Source: Hydractinia symbiolongicarpus (Eukaryota > Cnidaria > Hydrozoa > Anthoathecata > Hydractiniidae). Taken from it: a DNA stretch of 64,000 nt. Under the pieces are notes generated by a model. The model ran no database searches and was not told the DNA's origin. It saw only the letters and a list, made by a program, of their open reading frames with translations. The DNA lies in contig NC_079880.1 of the NCBI RefSeq assembly GCF_029227915.1, forward strand, positions 6,326,001-6,390,000. Direction: 5' to 3'. Below, piece by piece: positions 13,627 through 25,979 of the stretch. Every line of letters begins with the position of its first letter. Position 1 is the first letter of the stretch. A program made the translations under genes and the position numbers.

Positions 13627-16464
13627 TATCCAGGGTGTAAACTCATTCCCGAACGATTTTTTAAATTATTATTTCACCACTAAAGCCCATGAGACTTGTA
13701 GTTTTTAAAAATGTTTTCATTTTTGAGGAGACGCTGAATAAAAGAAGTTTAATCGCCGGCAAACGAAAACCCGCGACTTCCCGTAAATCCCGGACTCGGC
13801 CCGTATAGTCAAAAGTATACAAAGAAAGTACCCAGGGAGTAAAGTCATTTCCCGAACGATTTTTTAAATTATATTTTCACCACTAAAACGCATGAGACTT
13901 GTAGTTTTCAAAAATGTTTTCATTTTTGATGAGACGCTGAATGAAAGAAGTTTAATCGCCGGCAGACGAAAACCTGCAATTTCCCGTAAATCTCGGACTC
14001 GGCCCGTATAGTCAAAAGTATAATAAGAAAGTAGCCAGGGAGTAAACTCATTTCCCGAACGATTTTTTAAATTATTTTTTCACCACTAAAACGCATGAGA
14101 CTTGTAGTTTTCAAAAATGTTTTCATTTTTGATGAGACGCTGAATAAAAGACGTTTAATCGCCGGCAAACGAAAACCCGCCATTTCCCGTAAACCCCGGA
14201 CTCGGCCTGCATTGTCAAAAGTATACAAAGAAAGTACCCAGGGAGTAAACTCATTTCCCGAACGATTTTTTAAATTATTTTTTCAGCACTAAAACGCATG
14301 AGACTAGTAGTTTTTAAAAATGTTTTCATTTTTGATGAGACGGTGAATAAAAGAAGTTTAATCGCCGGCAAACGAAAATCTGCGATTTCCCGTAAATCCT
14401 GGACTCGGCCCGTATAGTCAAAAGTATACAAAGAAAGTACCCAGGGAGTAAACTCATTTCCCAAACGATTTTTTAAATTATTATTTCACCACTAAAATGC
14501 ATGAGACTTGTAGTTTTTAAGAATGTTTTCAATTTTGATGAGACGCTGAATAAAAGAAGTTTAATCGCCGGCAAACGAAAACCTGCGATTTCCCGTAAAT
14601 CCCGGGCTTGGCCCGTATAGTCGAATGTATACAAAGAAAGTACCCTGTGAGTAAACTCATTTCCAGAACGATTTTTTAAATTATTTTTTCACCACTAAAA
14701 CGCATAAGACTTGTAGTTTTTAAAAATGTTTTCATTTTTGATGAGACGCTGAATAAAAGAAGTTTAATCGCCGGCAAACGAAAACCCGCGATTTTCCATA
14801 AATCCCGGCTTGGCCCGTATAGTCAAAAGTATACAAAGAAAGTACCCAGGGAGTAAACTCATTTCCCGAACGATTTTTTAAATTATTTTTTCACCACTAA
14901 AACGCAAGAGACTTGTAGTTTTCAAAAATCTTTTCATTCTTGATGAGACGCTGAATAAAAGAAGTTTAATCGCCGGCAATTGAAAACCTGCGATTTCCCG
15001 TAAATCCTGGACTCGGCCCGTATAGTCAAAAGTATACAAAGAAAGTATCCAGGGTGTAAACTCATTCCCGAACGATTTTTTAAATTATTATTTCACCACT
15101 AAAGCCCATGAGACTTGTAGTTTTTAAAAATGTTTTCATTTTTGATGAGACGCTGAATAAAAGAAGTTTAATCGCCGGCAAACGAAAACCCGCGACTTCC
15201 CGTAAATCCCGGACTCGGCCCGTATAGTCAAAAGTATACAAAGAAAGTACCCAGGGAGTAAAGTCATTTCCCGAACGATTTTTTAAATTATATTTTCACC
15301 ACTAAAACGCATGAGACTTGTAGTTTTCAAAAATGTTTTCATTTTTGATGAGACGCTGAATGAAAGAAGTTTAATCGCCGGCAGACGAAAACCTGCAATT
15401 TCCCGTAAATCTCGGACTCGGCCCGTATAGTCAAAAGTATAATAAGAAAGTAGCCAATGAGTAAACTCATTTCCCGAACGATTTTTTAAATTATTTTTTC
15501 ACCACTAAAACGCATGAGACTTGTAGTTTTTAAAAATGTTTTCATTTTTGATGAGACGCTGAATAAAAGACGTTTAATCGCCGGCAAACGGAAACCCGCC
15601 ATTTCCCGTAAACCCCGGACTCGGCCTGCATAGTCAAAAGTATACAAAGAAAGTACCCAGGGAGTAAACTCATTTCCCGAACGATTTTTTAAATTATTTT
15701 TTCAGCACTAAAACGCATGAGACTAGTAGTTTTTAAAAATGTTTTCATTTTTGATGAGACGGTGAATAAAAGAAGTTTAATCGCCGGCAAACGAAAATCT
15801 GCGATTTCCCGTAAATCCTGGACTCGGCCCGTATAGTCAAAAGTATACAAAGAAAGTACCCAGGGAGTAAACTCATTTCCCAAACGATTTTTTAAATTAT
15901 TATTTCACCACTAAAATGCATGAGACTTGTAGTTTTCAAGAATGTTTTCAATTTTGATGAGACGCTGAATAAAAGAAGTTTAATCGCCGGCAAACGAAAA
16001 CCTGCGATTTCCCGTAAATCCCGGGCTTGGCCCGTATAGTCGAATGTATACAAAGAAAGTACCCTGTGAGTAAACTCATTTCCAGAACGATTTTTTAAAT
16101 TATTTTTTCACCACTAAAACGCATAAGACTTGTAGTTTTTAAAAATGTTTTCATTTTTGATGAGACGCTGAATAAAAGAAGTTTAATCGCCGGCAAACGA
16201 AAACCCGCGATTTTCCATAAATCCCGGCTTGGCCCGTATAGTCAAAAGTATACAAAGAAAGTACCCAGGGAGTAAACTCATTTCCCGAACGATTTTTTAA
16301 ATTATTTTTTCACCACTAAAACGCAAGAGACTTGTAGTTTTCAAAAATCTTTTCATTCTTGATGAGACGCTGAATAAAAGAAGTTTAATCGCCGGCAATT
16401 GAAAACCTGCGATTTCCCGTAAATCCTGGACTCGGCCCGTATAGTCAAAAGTATACAAAGAAAG
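13627..16464 (+). repeat. 7-monomer HOR, two tandem copies (1419 bp each)
   Basis: Copy 1 runs from about 13627 to 15045 and copy 2 from 15046 to about 16464. Marks in both are TATCCAGGGTGTAAAC, GTATAATAAG (GTATAC lost, 14018 and 15437), CAGCACTAAAACGC with ACTAGTAG, GATTTTCCATAAATCC, ATCTTTTCATTCTTG and GGCAATTGAAAACC. I saw only about six differences, for example GCATTGTC/GCATAGTC and CAGGGAG/CAATGAG, so the duplication is recent. Confidence 0.9.
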
Positions 16465-16929
16465 TACCCAGGGAGTAAACTCATTTCACAAACGATTTTT
16501 TAAATTATTATTACACCACTAAAACGCACGAGACTTGTAGTTTTCAAGAATGTTTTCATTTTTGATGAGACGCTGAATAAAAGCAGTTTAATCGCCGGCA
16601 AACGAAAACCTGCGATTTACCGTAAATCCCGGCTTTGCCCGTATAGTCAAAAGTATACAAAGAAAGTACCCAGTGAGTAAACTCATTTCCAAAACGATTT
16701 TTTAAATTATCTTTTCACCACTAAAACGCTTGAGACTTGTAGTTTTCAAAAATGTTTTCATTTTTGATGAGACGCTGAATAAAAGAGGTTTAATCGCCGG
16801 CAAACGAAAACCCGCAATTTCCCGTAAACCCCGGACTCGGCCCGCATAGTCAAAAGTATACAAAGAAAGTACCCAGGGAGTTAGCTCATTTGCCGAACGA
16901 TTTTTTAAATTATTTTTTCACCACTAAAA
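16465..16929 (+). repeat. Unduplicated linker monomers
   Basis: About two monomers lie between the 7-monomer and 18-monomer duplications. Unusual marks are ATTATTACACCAC, CGATTTACCGTAAATCC, AACGCTTGAGAC and GGGAGTTAGCTCATTTGCC. I found no near-identical partner elsewhere in the window. Confidence 0.6.
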
Positions 16930-19900
16930 CGCATGAGACTTGTAGCTTTTAAAAATGTTTTCAATTTTGATGAGACGCTGAATAAAAGAAGTTTAATCGC
17001 CGGCAAACGAAACCTGCGATTTCCCGTAAATCCCGGACTCGGCCCGTATAGTGAAAAGTATACAAAGAAAGTACCCAGGGAGTAAACTCATTTCCCGAAC
17101 GGTTTCTTAAATTATTTTTTCACCACTAAAACGCATGAGACTTGTAGTTTTCAGAAATGTTTTCATTTTTGATGAGACGCTTAATGAAAGTGGTTTAATC
17201 GCCGGCAAACGAAAACCCGCGATTTCCCGTAAATCCCGGGCTTGGCCCGTATACTCTAATATATACAAAGAAAGTACCCTGTGAGTAAACTTATTTCCAA
17301 AACGATTTTTCAAATTATCTTTTCACCACTAAAACGCATGAGACTTGTAGTTTTCAAAAATGTTTTTATTTTTGATGAGACGCTGAATGAAAGAAGTTTA
17401 ATCGCCAGCAAACGAAAACCTGCGATTTCCCGTAAATCCCGGACTCGGCTCGTATAGTCAAAAGTATACAAAGAAAGTATCCAGGGTGTAAACTCATTCC
17501 CGAACGATTTTTTAAATTATTATTTCACCACTAAAGCCCATGAGACTTGTAGTTTTTAAAAATGTTTTCATTTTTGATGAGACGCTGAATAAAAGAAGTT
17601 TAATCGCCGGCAAACGAAAACCCGCGACTTCCCGTAAATCCCAGACTCGGCCCGTATAGTCAAAAGTATACAAAGAAAGTACCCAGGGAGTAAAGTCATT
17701 TCCCGAACGATTTTTTAAATTATATTTTCACCACTAAAACGCATGAGACTTGTAGTTTTCAAAAATGTTTTCATTTTTGATGAGACGCTGAATGAAAGAA
17801 GTTTAATCGCCGGCAGACGAAAACCTGCAATTTCCCGTAAATCTCGGACTCGGCCCGTATAGTCAAAAGTATAATAAGAAAGTAGCCAGGGTGTAAACTC
17901 ATTTCCCAAACGATTTTTTAAATTATTATTTCACCACTAAAGCCCATGAGACTTGTAGTTTTTAAAAATGTTTTCATTTTTAATGAGACGCTGAATAAAA
18001 GAAGTTTAATCGCCAGCAAACGAAAACCCGCCATTTCCCGTAAACCCTGGACTCGGCCCGTATAACCAAAAGTATACAAAGAAAGTACCCAGGGAGTAAA
18101 GTCATTTCCCGAACGATTTTTTAAATCACTTTTTCACCACTAAAACGCATGAGACTTGTAGTTTTTAAAAATGTTTTCATTTTTTGATGAGACGCTGAAT
18201 AAAAGAAGTTTAATCGCCGGCAAACGAAAACCTGCGATTTCCCGTAAATCCTGGACTCGGCCCGTATAGTCAAAAGTATACAAAGAAAGTACCCAGGGAG
18301 TAAACTCATTTCCCAAACGATTTTTTAAATTATTTTTTCACCACTAAAACGCATGAGACTTGTAGTTTTCAAAAATGTTTTCATTTTTGATGAGACCCTG
18401 AATAAAAGACGTTTAATCGCCGGCAAACAAAAACCCGCCATTTCCCGTAAACCCCGGACTTGGCCGGCATAGTCAAAAGTATACAAAGAAAGTATCCAGG
18501 GAGTAAACTCATTTCCCGAACGATTTTTTAAATTATTTTTTCAGCACTAAAACGCATGAGACTAGTAGTTTTTAAAAATGTTTTCATTTTTGATGAGACG
18601 GTGAATAAAAGAAGTTTAATCGCCGGCAAACGAAAACCTGCAATTTCCCGTAAATCCTGGACTCGGCCCGTATAGTCAAAAGTATACAAAGAAAGTACCC
18701 AGGGAATAAACTCATTTCCCAAACGATTTTTTAAATTATTATTTCACCACTAAAATGCATGAGACTTGTAGTTTTCAAGAATGTTTTCATTTTTGATGAG
18801 ACGCTGAATAAAAGAAGTTTAATCGCCGGCAAACGAGAACCTGCGATTTCCCGTAAATCCCGGGCTTGGCCCGTATAGTCGAATGTATACAAAGAAAGTA
18901 CCCTGTGAGTAAACTCATTTCCAGAACGATTTTTTAAATTATTTTTTCACCACTAAAACGCATAAGACTTGTAGTTTTTAAAAATGTTTTCATTTTTGAT
19001 GAGACGCTAAATAAAAGAAGTTTAATCGCCGGCAAACGAAAACCCGCGATTTTCCGTAAATCCCGGCTTGGCCCGTATAGTCAAAAGTATACAAAGAAAG
19101 TACCCAGGGAGTAAACTCATTTCCCGAACGATTTTTTAAATTATTTTTTCACCACTAAAACGCATGAGACTTGTAGTTTTCAAAAATGTTTTCAATCTTG
19201 ATAAGACGCTGAATAAAAGAAGTTTAATCGCCGGCAAACGAAAACCCGCGATTTCCCGTAAATCCCGGTTTGGCCCGTATAGTCAAAAGTATACAAAGAA
19301 AGTACCCAGGAAGTAAACTCATTTCCCGAACGATTTTTTAAATTATATTTTCACCACTAAAACGCATGAGACTTGCAGTTTTCAAAAATGTTTTCATTTT
19401 TGATGAGACGCTGAATGAAAGAAGTTTAATCGACGGCAGACGAAAACCTGCAATTTCCCGTAAATCTCGGACTCGGCCCGTATAGTCAAAAGTATAATAA
19501 GAAAGTAGCCAGGGTGTAAACTCATTTCCCAAACGATTTTTTAAATTATTATTTCACCACTAAAGCCCATGAGACATGTAGTTTTTAAAAATGTTTTCAT
19601 TTTTGATGAGACGCTGAATAAAAGACGTTTAATCGCCGGCAAACGAAAACTCGCCATTTCCCGTAAACCCCGGACTCGGCCGGCATAGTCAAAAGTATAC
19701 AAAGAAAGTACCCAGGGAGTAAACTCATTTCCCGAACGATTTTTTAAATTATTTTTTCAGCACTAAAACGCATGAGACTAGTAGTTTTTAAAAATGTTTT
19801 CATTTTTGATGAGACGGTGAATAAAAGAAGTTTAATCGCCGGCAAACGAAAACCTGCGATTTCCCGTAAATCCTGGACTCGGCCCGTATAGTCAAAAGTA

Positions 19901-22900
19901 TACAAAGAAAGTACCCAGTGAATAAACTCATTTCCCAAACGATTTTTTAAATTATTATTTCACCACTAAAATGCATGAGACTTGTAGTTTTTAAAAATGT
20001 TTTCATTTTTGATGAGACGCTGAATAAAAGAAGTTTAATCGCCGGCAAACGAAAACCCGCGATTTTCCGTAAATCCCGGCTTGGCCCGTATAGTCAAAAG
20101 TATACAAAGAAAGTACCCAGGGAGTAAACTCATTTCCCGAACGATTTTTTAAATTATTTTTTCACCACTAAAACGCATGAGACTTGTAGTTTTCAAAAAT
20201 GTTTTCAATCTTGATAAGACGCTGAATATAAGAAGTTTAATCGCCGGCAAACGAAAACCTGCGATTTCCCGTAAATCCTGGACTCGGCCCGTATAGTCAA
20301 AAGTATACAAAGAAAGTACCCAGGGTGTAAACTCATTTCCCAAACGATTTTTTAAATTATTATTTCACCACTAAAGCCCATGAGACTTGTAGTTTTTAAA
20401 AATGTTTTCATTTTTGATGAGACGCTGAATAAAAGAAGTTTAATCGCCAGCAAACGAAAACCCGCCATTTCCCGTAAACCCTGGACTCGGCCCGTATAAC
20501 CAAAAGTATACAAAGAAAGTACCCAGGGAGTAAACTCATTTCCCGAACGATTTTTTAAATCACTTTTTCACCACTAAAACGCATGAGACTTGTAGCTTTT
20601 AAAAATGTTTTCAATTTTGATGAGACGCTGAATAAAAGAAGTTTAATTGCCGGCAAACGAAACCTGCGATTTCCCGTAAATCCCGGACTCGGCCCGTATA
20701 GTGAAAAGTATACAAAGAAAGTACCCAGGGAGTAAACTCATTTCCCGAACGGTTTCTTAAATTATTTTTTCACCACTAAAACGCATGAGACTTGTAGTTT
20801 TCAGAAATGTTTTCATTTTTGATGAGACGCTTAATGAAAGTGGTTTAATCGCCGGCAAACGAAAACCCGCGATTTCCCGTAAATCCCGGGCTTGGCCCGT
20901 ATACTCTAATATATACAAAGAAAGTACCCTGTGAGTAAACTTATTTCCAAAACGATTTTTCAAATTATCTTTTCACCACTAAAACGCATGAGACTTGTAG
21001 TTTTCAAAAATGTTTTTATTTTTGATGAGACGCTGAATGAAAGAAGTTTAATCGCCAGCAAACGAAAACCTGCGATTTCCCGTAAATCCCGGACTCGGCT
21101 CGTATAGTCAAAAGTATACAAAGAAAGTATCCAGGGTGTAAACTCATTCCCGAACGATTTTTTAAATTATTATTTCACCACTAAAGCCCATGAGACTTGT
21201 AGTTTTTAAAAATGTTTTCATTTTTGATGAGACGCTGAATAAAAGAAGTTTAATCGCCGGCAAACGAAAACCCGCGACTTCCCGTAAATCCCAGACTCGG
21301 CCCGTATAGTCAAAAGTATACAAAGAAAGTACCCAGGGAGTAAAGTCATTTCCCGAACGATTTTTTAAATTATATTTTCACCACTAAAACGCATGAGACT
21401 TGTAGTTTTCAAAAATGTTTTCATTTTTGATGAGACGCTGAATGAAAGAAGTTTAATCGCCGGCAGACGAAAACCTGCAATTTCCCGTAAATCTCGGACT
21501 CGGCCCGTATAGTCAAAAGTATAATAAGAAAGTAGCCAGGGTGTAAACTCATTTCCCAAACGATTTTTTAAATTATTATTTCACCACTAAAGCCCATGAG
21601 ACTTGTAGTTTTTAAAAATGTTTTCATTTTTGATGAGACGCTGAATAAAAGAAGTTTAATCGCCAGCAAACGAAAACCCGCCATTTCCCGTAAACCCTGG
21701 ACTCGGCCCGTATAACCAAAAGTATACAAAGAAAGTACCCAGGGAGTAAACTCATTTCCCGAACGATTTTTTAAATCACTTTTTCACCACTAAAACGCAT
21801 GAGACTTGTAGTTTTTAAAAATGTTTTCATTTTTTGATGAGACGCTGAATAAAAGAAGTTTAATCGCCGGCAAACGAAAACCTGCGATTTCCCGTAAATC
21901 CTGGACTCGGCCCGTATAGTCAAAAGTATACAAAGAAAGTACCCAGGGAGTAAACTCATTTCCCAAACGATTTTTTAAATTATTTTTTCACCACTAAAAC
22001 GCATGAGACTTGTAGTTTTCAAAAATGTTTTCATTTTTGATGAGACCCTGAATAAAAGACGTTTAATCGCCGGCAAACAAAAACCCGCCATTTCCCGTAA
22101 ACCCCGGACTTGGCCGGCATAGTCAAAAGTATACAAAGAAAGTATCCAGGGAGTAAACTCATTTCCCGAACGATTTTTTAAATTATTTTTTCAGCACTAA
22201 AACGCATGAGACTAGTAGTTTTTAAAAATGTTTTCATTTTTGATGAGACGGTGAATAAAAGAAGTTTAATCGCCGGCAAACGAAAACCTGCAATTTCCCG
22301 TAAATCCTGGACTCGGCCCGTATAGTCAAAAGTATACAAAGAAAGTACCCAGGGAATAAACTCATTTCCCAAACGATTTTTTAAATTATTATTTCACCAC
22401 TAAAATGCATGAGACTTGTAGTTTTCAAGAATGTTTTCATTTTTGATGAGACGCTGAATAAAAGAAGTTTAATCGCCGGCAAACGAGAACCTGCGATTTC
22501 CCGTAAATCCCGGGCTTGGCCCGTATAGTCGAATGTATACAAAGAAAGTACCCTGTGAGTAAACTCATTTCCAGAACGATTTTTTAAATTATTTTTTCAC
22601 CACTAAAACGCATAAGACTTGTAGTTTTTAAAAATGTTTTCATTTTTGATGAGACGCTAAATAAAAGAAGTTTAATCGCCGGCAAACGAAAACCCGCGAT
22701 TTTCCGTAAATCCCGGCTTGGCCCGTATAGTCAAAAGTATACAAAGAAAGTACCCAGGGAGTAAACTCATTTCCCGAACGATTTTTTAAATTATTTTTTC
22801 ACCACTAAAACGCATGAGACTTGTAGTTTTCAAAAATGTTTTCAATCTTGATAAGACGCTGAATAAAAGAAGTTTAATCGCCGGCAAACGAAAACCCGCG

Positions 22901-23585
22901 ATTTCCCGTAAATCCCGGTTTGGCCCGTATAGTCAAAAGTATACAAAGAAAGTACCCAGGAAGTAAACTCATTTCCCGAACGATTTTTTAAATTATATTT
23001 TCACCACTAAAACGCATGAGACTTGCAGTTTTCAAAAATGTTTTCATTTTTGATGAGACGCTGAATGAAAGAAGTTTAATCGACGGCAGACGAAAACCTG
23101 CAATTTCCCGTAAATCTCGGACTCGGCCCGTATAGTCAAAAGTATAATAAGAAAGTAGCCAGGGTGTAAACTCATTTCCCAAACGATTTTTTAAATTATT
23201 ATTTCACCACTAAAGCCCATGAGACTTGTAGTTTTTAAAAATGTTTTCATTTTTGATGAGACGCTGAATAAAAGACGTTTAATCGCCGGCAAACGAAAAC
23301 CCGCCATTTCCCGTAAACCCCGGACTCGGCCGGCATAGTCAAAAGTATACAAAGAAAGTACCCAGGGAGTAAACTCATTTCCCGAACGATTTTTTAAATT
23401 ATTTTTTCAGCACTAAAACGCATGAGACTAGTAGTTTTTAAAAATGTTTTCATTTTTGATGAGACGGTGAATAAAAGAAGTTTAATCGCCGGCAAACGAA
23501 AACCTGCGATTTCCCGTAAATCCTGGACTCGGCCCGTATAGTCAAAAGTATACAAAGAAAGTACCCAGTGAATAAACTCATTTCC
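16930..23585 (+). repeat. 18-monomer HOR, almost two copies (3650 bp)
   Basis: Copy 1 starts at about 16930 and copy 2 at about 20580. The match is continuous for about 3005 bp, to 19935 and 23585, with only a handful of single-base differences, for example AATCGCC/AATTGCC, TTTTTAATGAG/TTTTTGATGAG and GACATGTAG/GACTTGTAG. Rare shared marks are GTAGCTTTTAAAAATG, CTCTAATATATAC, TTTTTTGATGAG (one extra T), GAGACCCTGAATAAAAG and CAGGAAGTAAAC. Copy 2 ends in a mosaic monomer lacking one 202-bp unit. This is among the youngest duplications in the window. Confidence 0.9.
18870..18920 (+). repeat. Example of the alternative junction (GTCGAATG / CCCTGTGAG type)
   Basis: Around GTATAC the array has two main versions. 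The common one reads GTCAAAAG before GTATAC and CCCAGGGAG after it. The other, shown here, reads GTCGAATG before and CCCTGTGAG after, and usually leads into CCAGAACG. CCCTGTGAG is almost always preceded by GAATG. GAATG is sometimes followed by CCCAGGGAG, for example near 10768 and 12597. The second version recurs from the left edge (position 1) to 63410, so it is an old, array-wide subtype. Confidence 0.85.
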
Positions 23586-25979
23586 CGAACGATTTTTTAA
23601 ATTATTTTTTCACCACTAAAATGCATGAGACTTGTAGTTTTCAAAAATGTTTTCAATCTTGATAAGACGCTGAATATAAGAAGTTTAATCGCCGGCAAAC
23701 GAAAACCTGCGATTTCCCGTAAATCCTGGACTCGGCCCGTATAGTCAAAAGTATGCAAAGAAAGTACCCAGGGAGTAAACTCATTTCCCGAACGATTTTT
23801 TAAATCACTTTTTCACCACTAAAACGCATGAGACTTGTAGTTTTTAAAAAAGTTTTCATTTTTTGATGAGACGCTGAATAAAAGAAGTTTAATCGCCGGC
23901 AAACGAAAACCTGCGATTTCCCGTAAATCCTGGACTCGGCCCGTATAGTCAAAAGTTTACAAAGAAAGTACCCAGGGTGTAAACTCATTTCCCAAACGAT
24001 TTTTTAAATTATTATTTCACCACTAAAGCCCATGAGACTTGTAGTTTTTAAAAATGTTTTCATTTTTGATGAGACGCTGAATAAAAGAAGTTTAATCGCC
24101 AGCAAACGAAAACCCGCCATTTCCCGTAAACCCTGGACTCGGCCCGTATAACCAAAAGTATACAAAGAAAGTACCCAGGGAGTAAACTCATTTCCCGAAC
24201 GATTTTTTAAATCACTTTTTCACCACTAAAACGCATGAGACTTGTAGTTTTTAAAAATGTTTTCATTTTTTGATGAGACGCTGAATAAAAGAAGTTTAAT
24301 CGACGGCAAACGAAAACCTGCGATTTCCCGTAAATCCTGGACTCGGCCCGTATAGTCAAAAGTATACAAAGAAAGTACCCAGGGAGTAAACTCATTTCCC
24401 AAACGATTTTTTAAATTATTTTTTCACCACTAAAACGCATGAGACTTGTAGTTTTCAAAAATGTTTTCATTTTTGATGAGACCCTGAATAAAAGACGTTT
24501 AATCGCCGGCAAACAAAAACCCGCCATTTCCCGTAAACCCCGGACTTGGCCGGCATAGTCAAAAGTATACAAAGAAAGTATCCAGGGAGTAAACTCATTT
24601 CCCGAACGATTTTTTAAATTATTTTTTCAGCACTAAAACGCATGAGACTAGTAGTTTTTAAAAATGTTTTCATTTTTGATGAGACTGTGAATAAAAGAAG
24701 TTTAATCGCCGGCAAACGAAAACCTGCAATTTCCCGTAAATCCTGGACTCGGCCCGTATAGTCAAAAGTATACAAAGAAAGTACCCAGGGAATAAACTCA
24801 TTTCCCAAACGATTTTTTAAATTATTATTTCACCACTAAAATGCATGAGACTTGTAGTTTTCAAGAATGTTTTCATTTTTGATGAGACGCTGAATAAAAG
24901 AAGTTTAATCGCCGGCAAACGAGAACCTGCGATTTCCCATAAATCCCGGGCTTGGCCCGTATAGTCGAATGTATACAAAGAAAGTACCCTGTGAGTAAAC
25001 TCATTTCCAGAACGATTTTTTAAATTATTTTTTCACCACTAAAACGCATAAGACTTGTAGTTTTTAAAAATGTTTTCATTTTTGATGAGACGCTAAATAA
25101 AAGAAGTTTAATCGCCGGCAAACGAAAACCCGCGATTTTCCGTAAATCCCGGCTTGGCCCGTATAGTCAAAAGTATACAAAGAAAGTACCCAGGGAGTAA
25201 ACTCATTTCCCGAACGATTTTTTAAATTATTTTTTCACCACTAAAACGCATGAGACTTGTAGTTTTCAAAAATGTTTTCAATCTTGATAAGACGCTGAAT
25301 AAAAGAAGTTTAATCGCCGGCAAACGAAAACCCGCGATTTCCCGTAAATCCCGGTTTGGCCCGTATAGTCAAAAGTATACAAAGAAAGTACCCAGCAAGT
25401 AAACTCATTTCCCGAACGATTTTTTAAATTATATTTTCACCACTAAAACGCATGAGACTTGCAGTTTTCAAAAATGTTTTCATTTTTGATGAGACGCTGA
25501 ATGAAAGAAGTTTAATCGACGGCAGACGAAAACCTGCAATTTCCCGTAAATCTCGGACTCGGCCCGTATAGTCAAAAGTATAATAAGAAAGTAGCCAGGG
25601 TGTAAACTCATTTCCCAAACGATTTTTTAAATTATTATTTCACCACTAAAGCCCATGAGACTTGTAGTTTTTAAAAATGTTTTCATTTTTGATGAGACGC
25701 TGAATAAAAGACGTTTAATCGCCGGCAAACGAAAACCCGCCATTTCCCGTAAACCCCGGACTCGGCCGGCATAGTCAAAAGTATACAAAGAAAGTACCCA
25801 GGGAGTAAACTCATTTCCCGAACGATTTTTTAAATTATTTTTTCAGCACTAAAACGCATGAGACTAGTAGTTTTTAAAAATGTTTTCATTTTTGATGAGA
25901 CGGTGAATAAAAGAAGTTTAATCGCCGGCAAACGAAAACCTGCGATTTCCCGTAAATCCTGGACTCGGCCCGTATAGTC
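21535..25979 (+). repeat. 12-monomer shift (2436 bp)
   Basis: The stretch 21535-23543 recurs as 23971-25979. It overlaps the second 18-monomer copy, so the same segment was copied again with a different period. Marks include GTATAACCAAAAG, TTTTTTGATGAG, GAGACCCTGAATAAAAG, CATTCAATCTTGATAAG-type monomers and the GTATAATAAG monomer. Differences are few: GAGACGGTG/GAGACTGTG, CCCGTAAATCC/CCCATAAATCC and CAGGAAG/CAGCAAG. Confidence 0.88.

Noticed and set aside
18870-18883. True CENP-B box
   Set aside because: The match CCCG-TATAGT-CGAA has six bases between the two core words where the box has seven, so the spacing is wrong by one. It is kept only as a resemblance in the findings.
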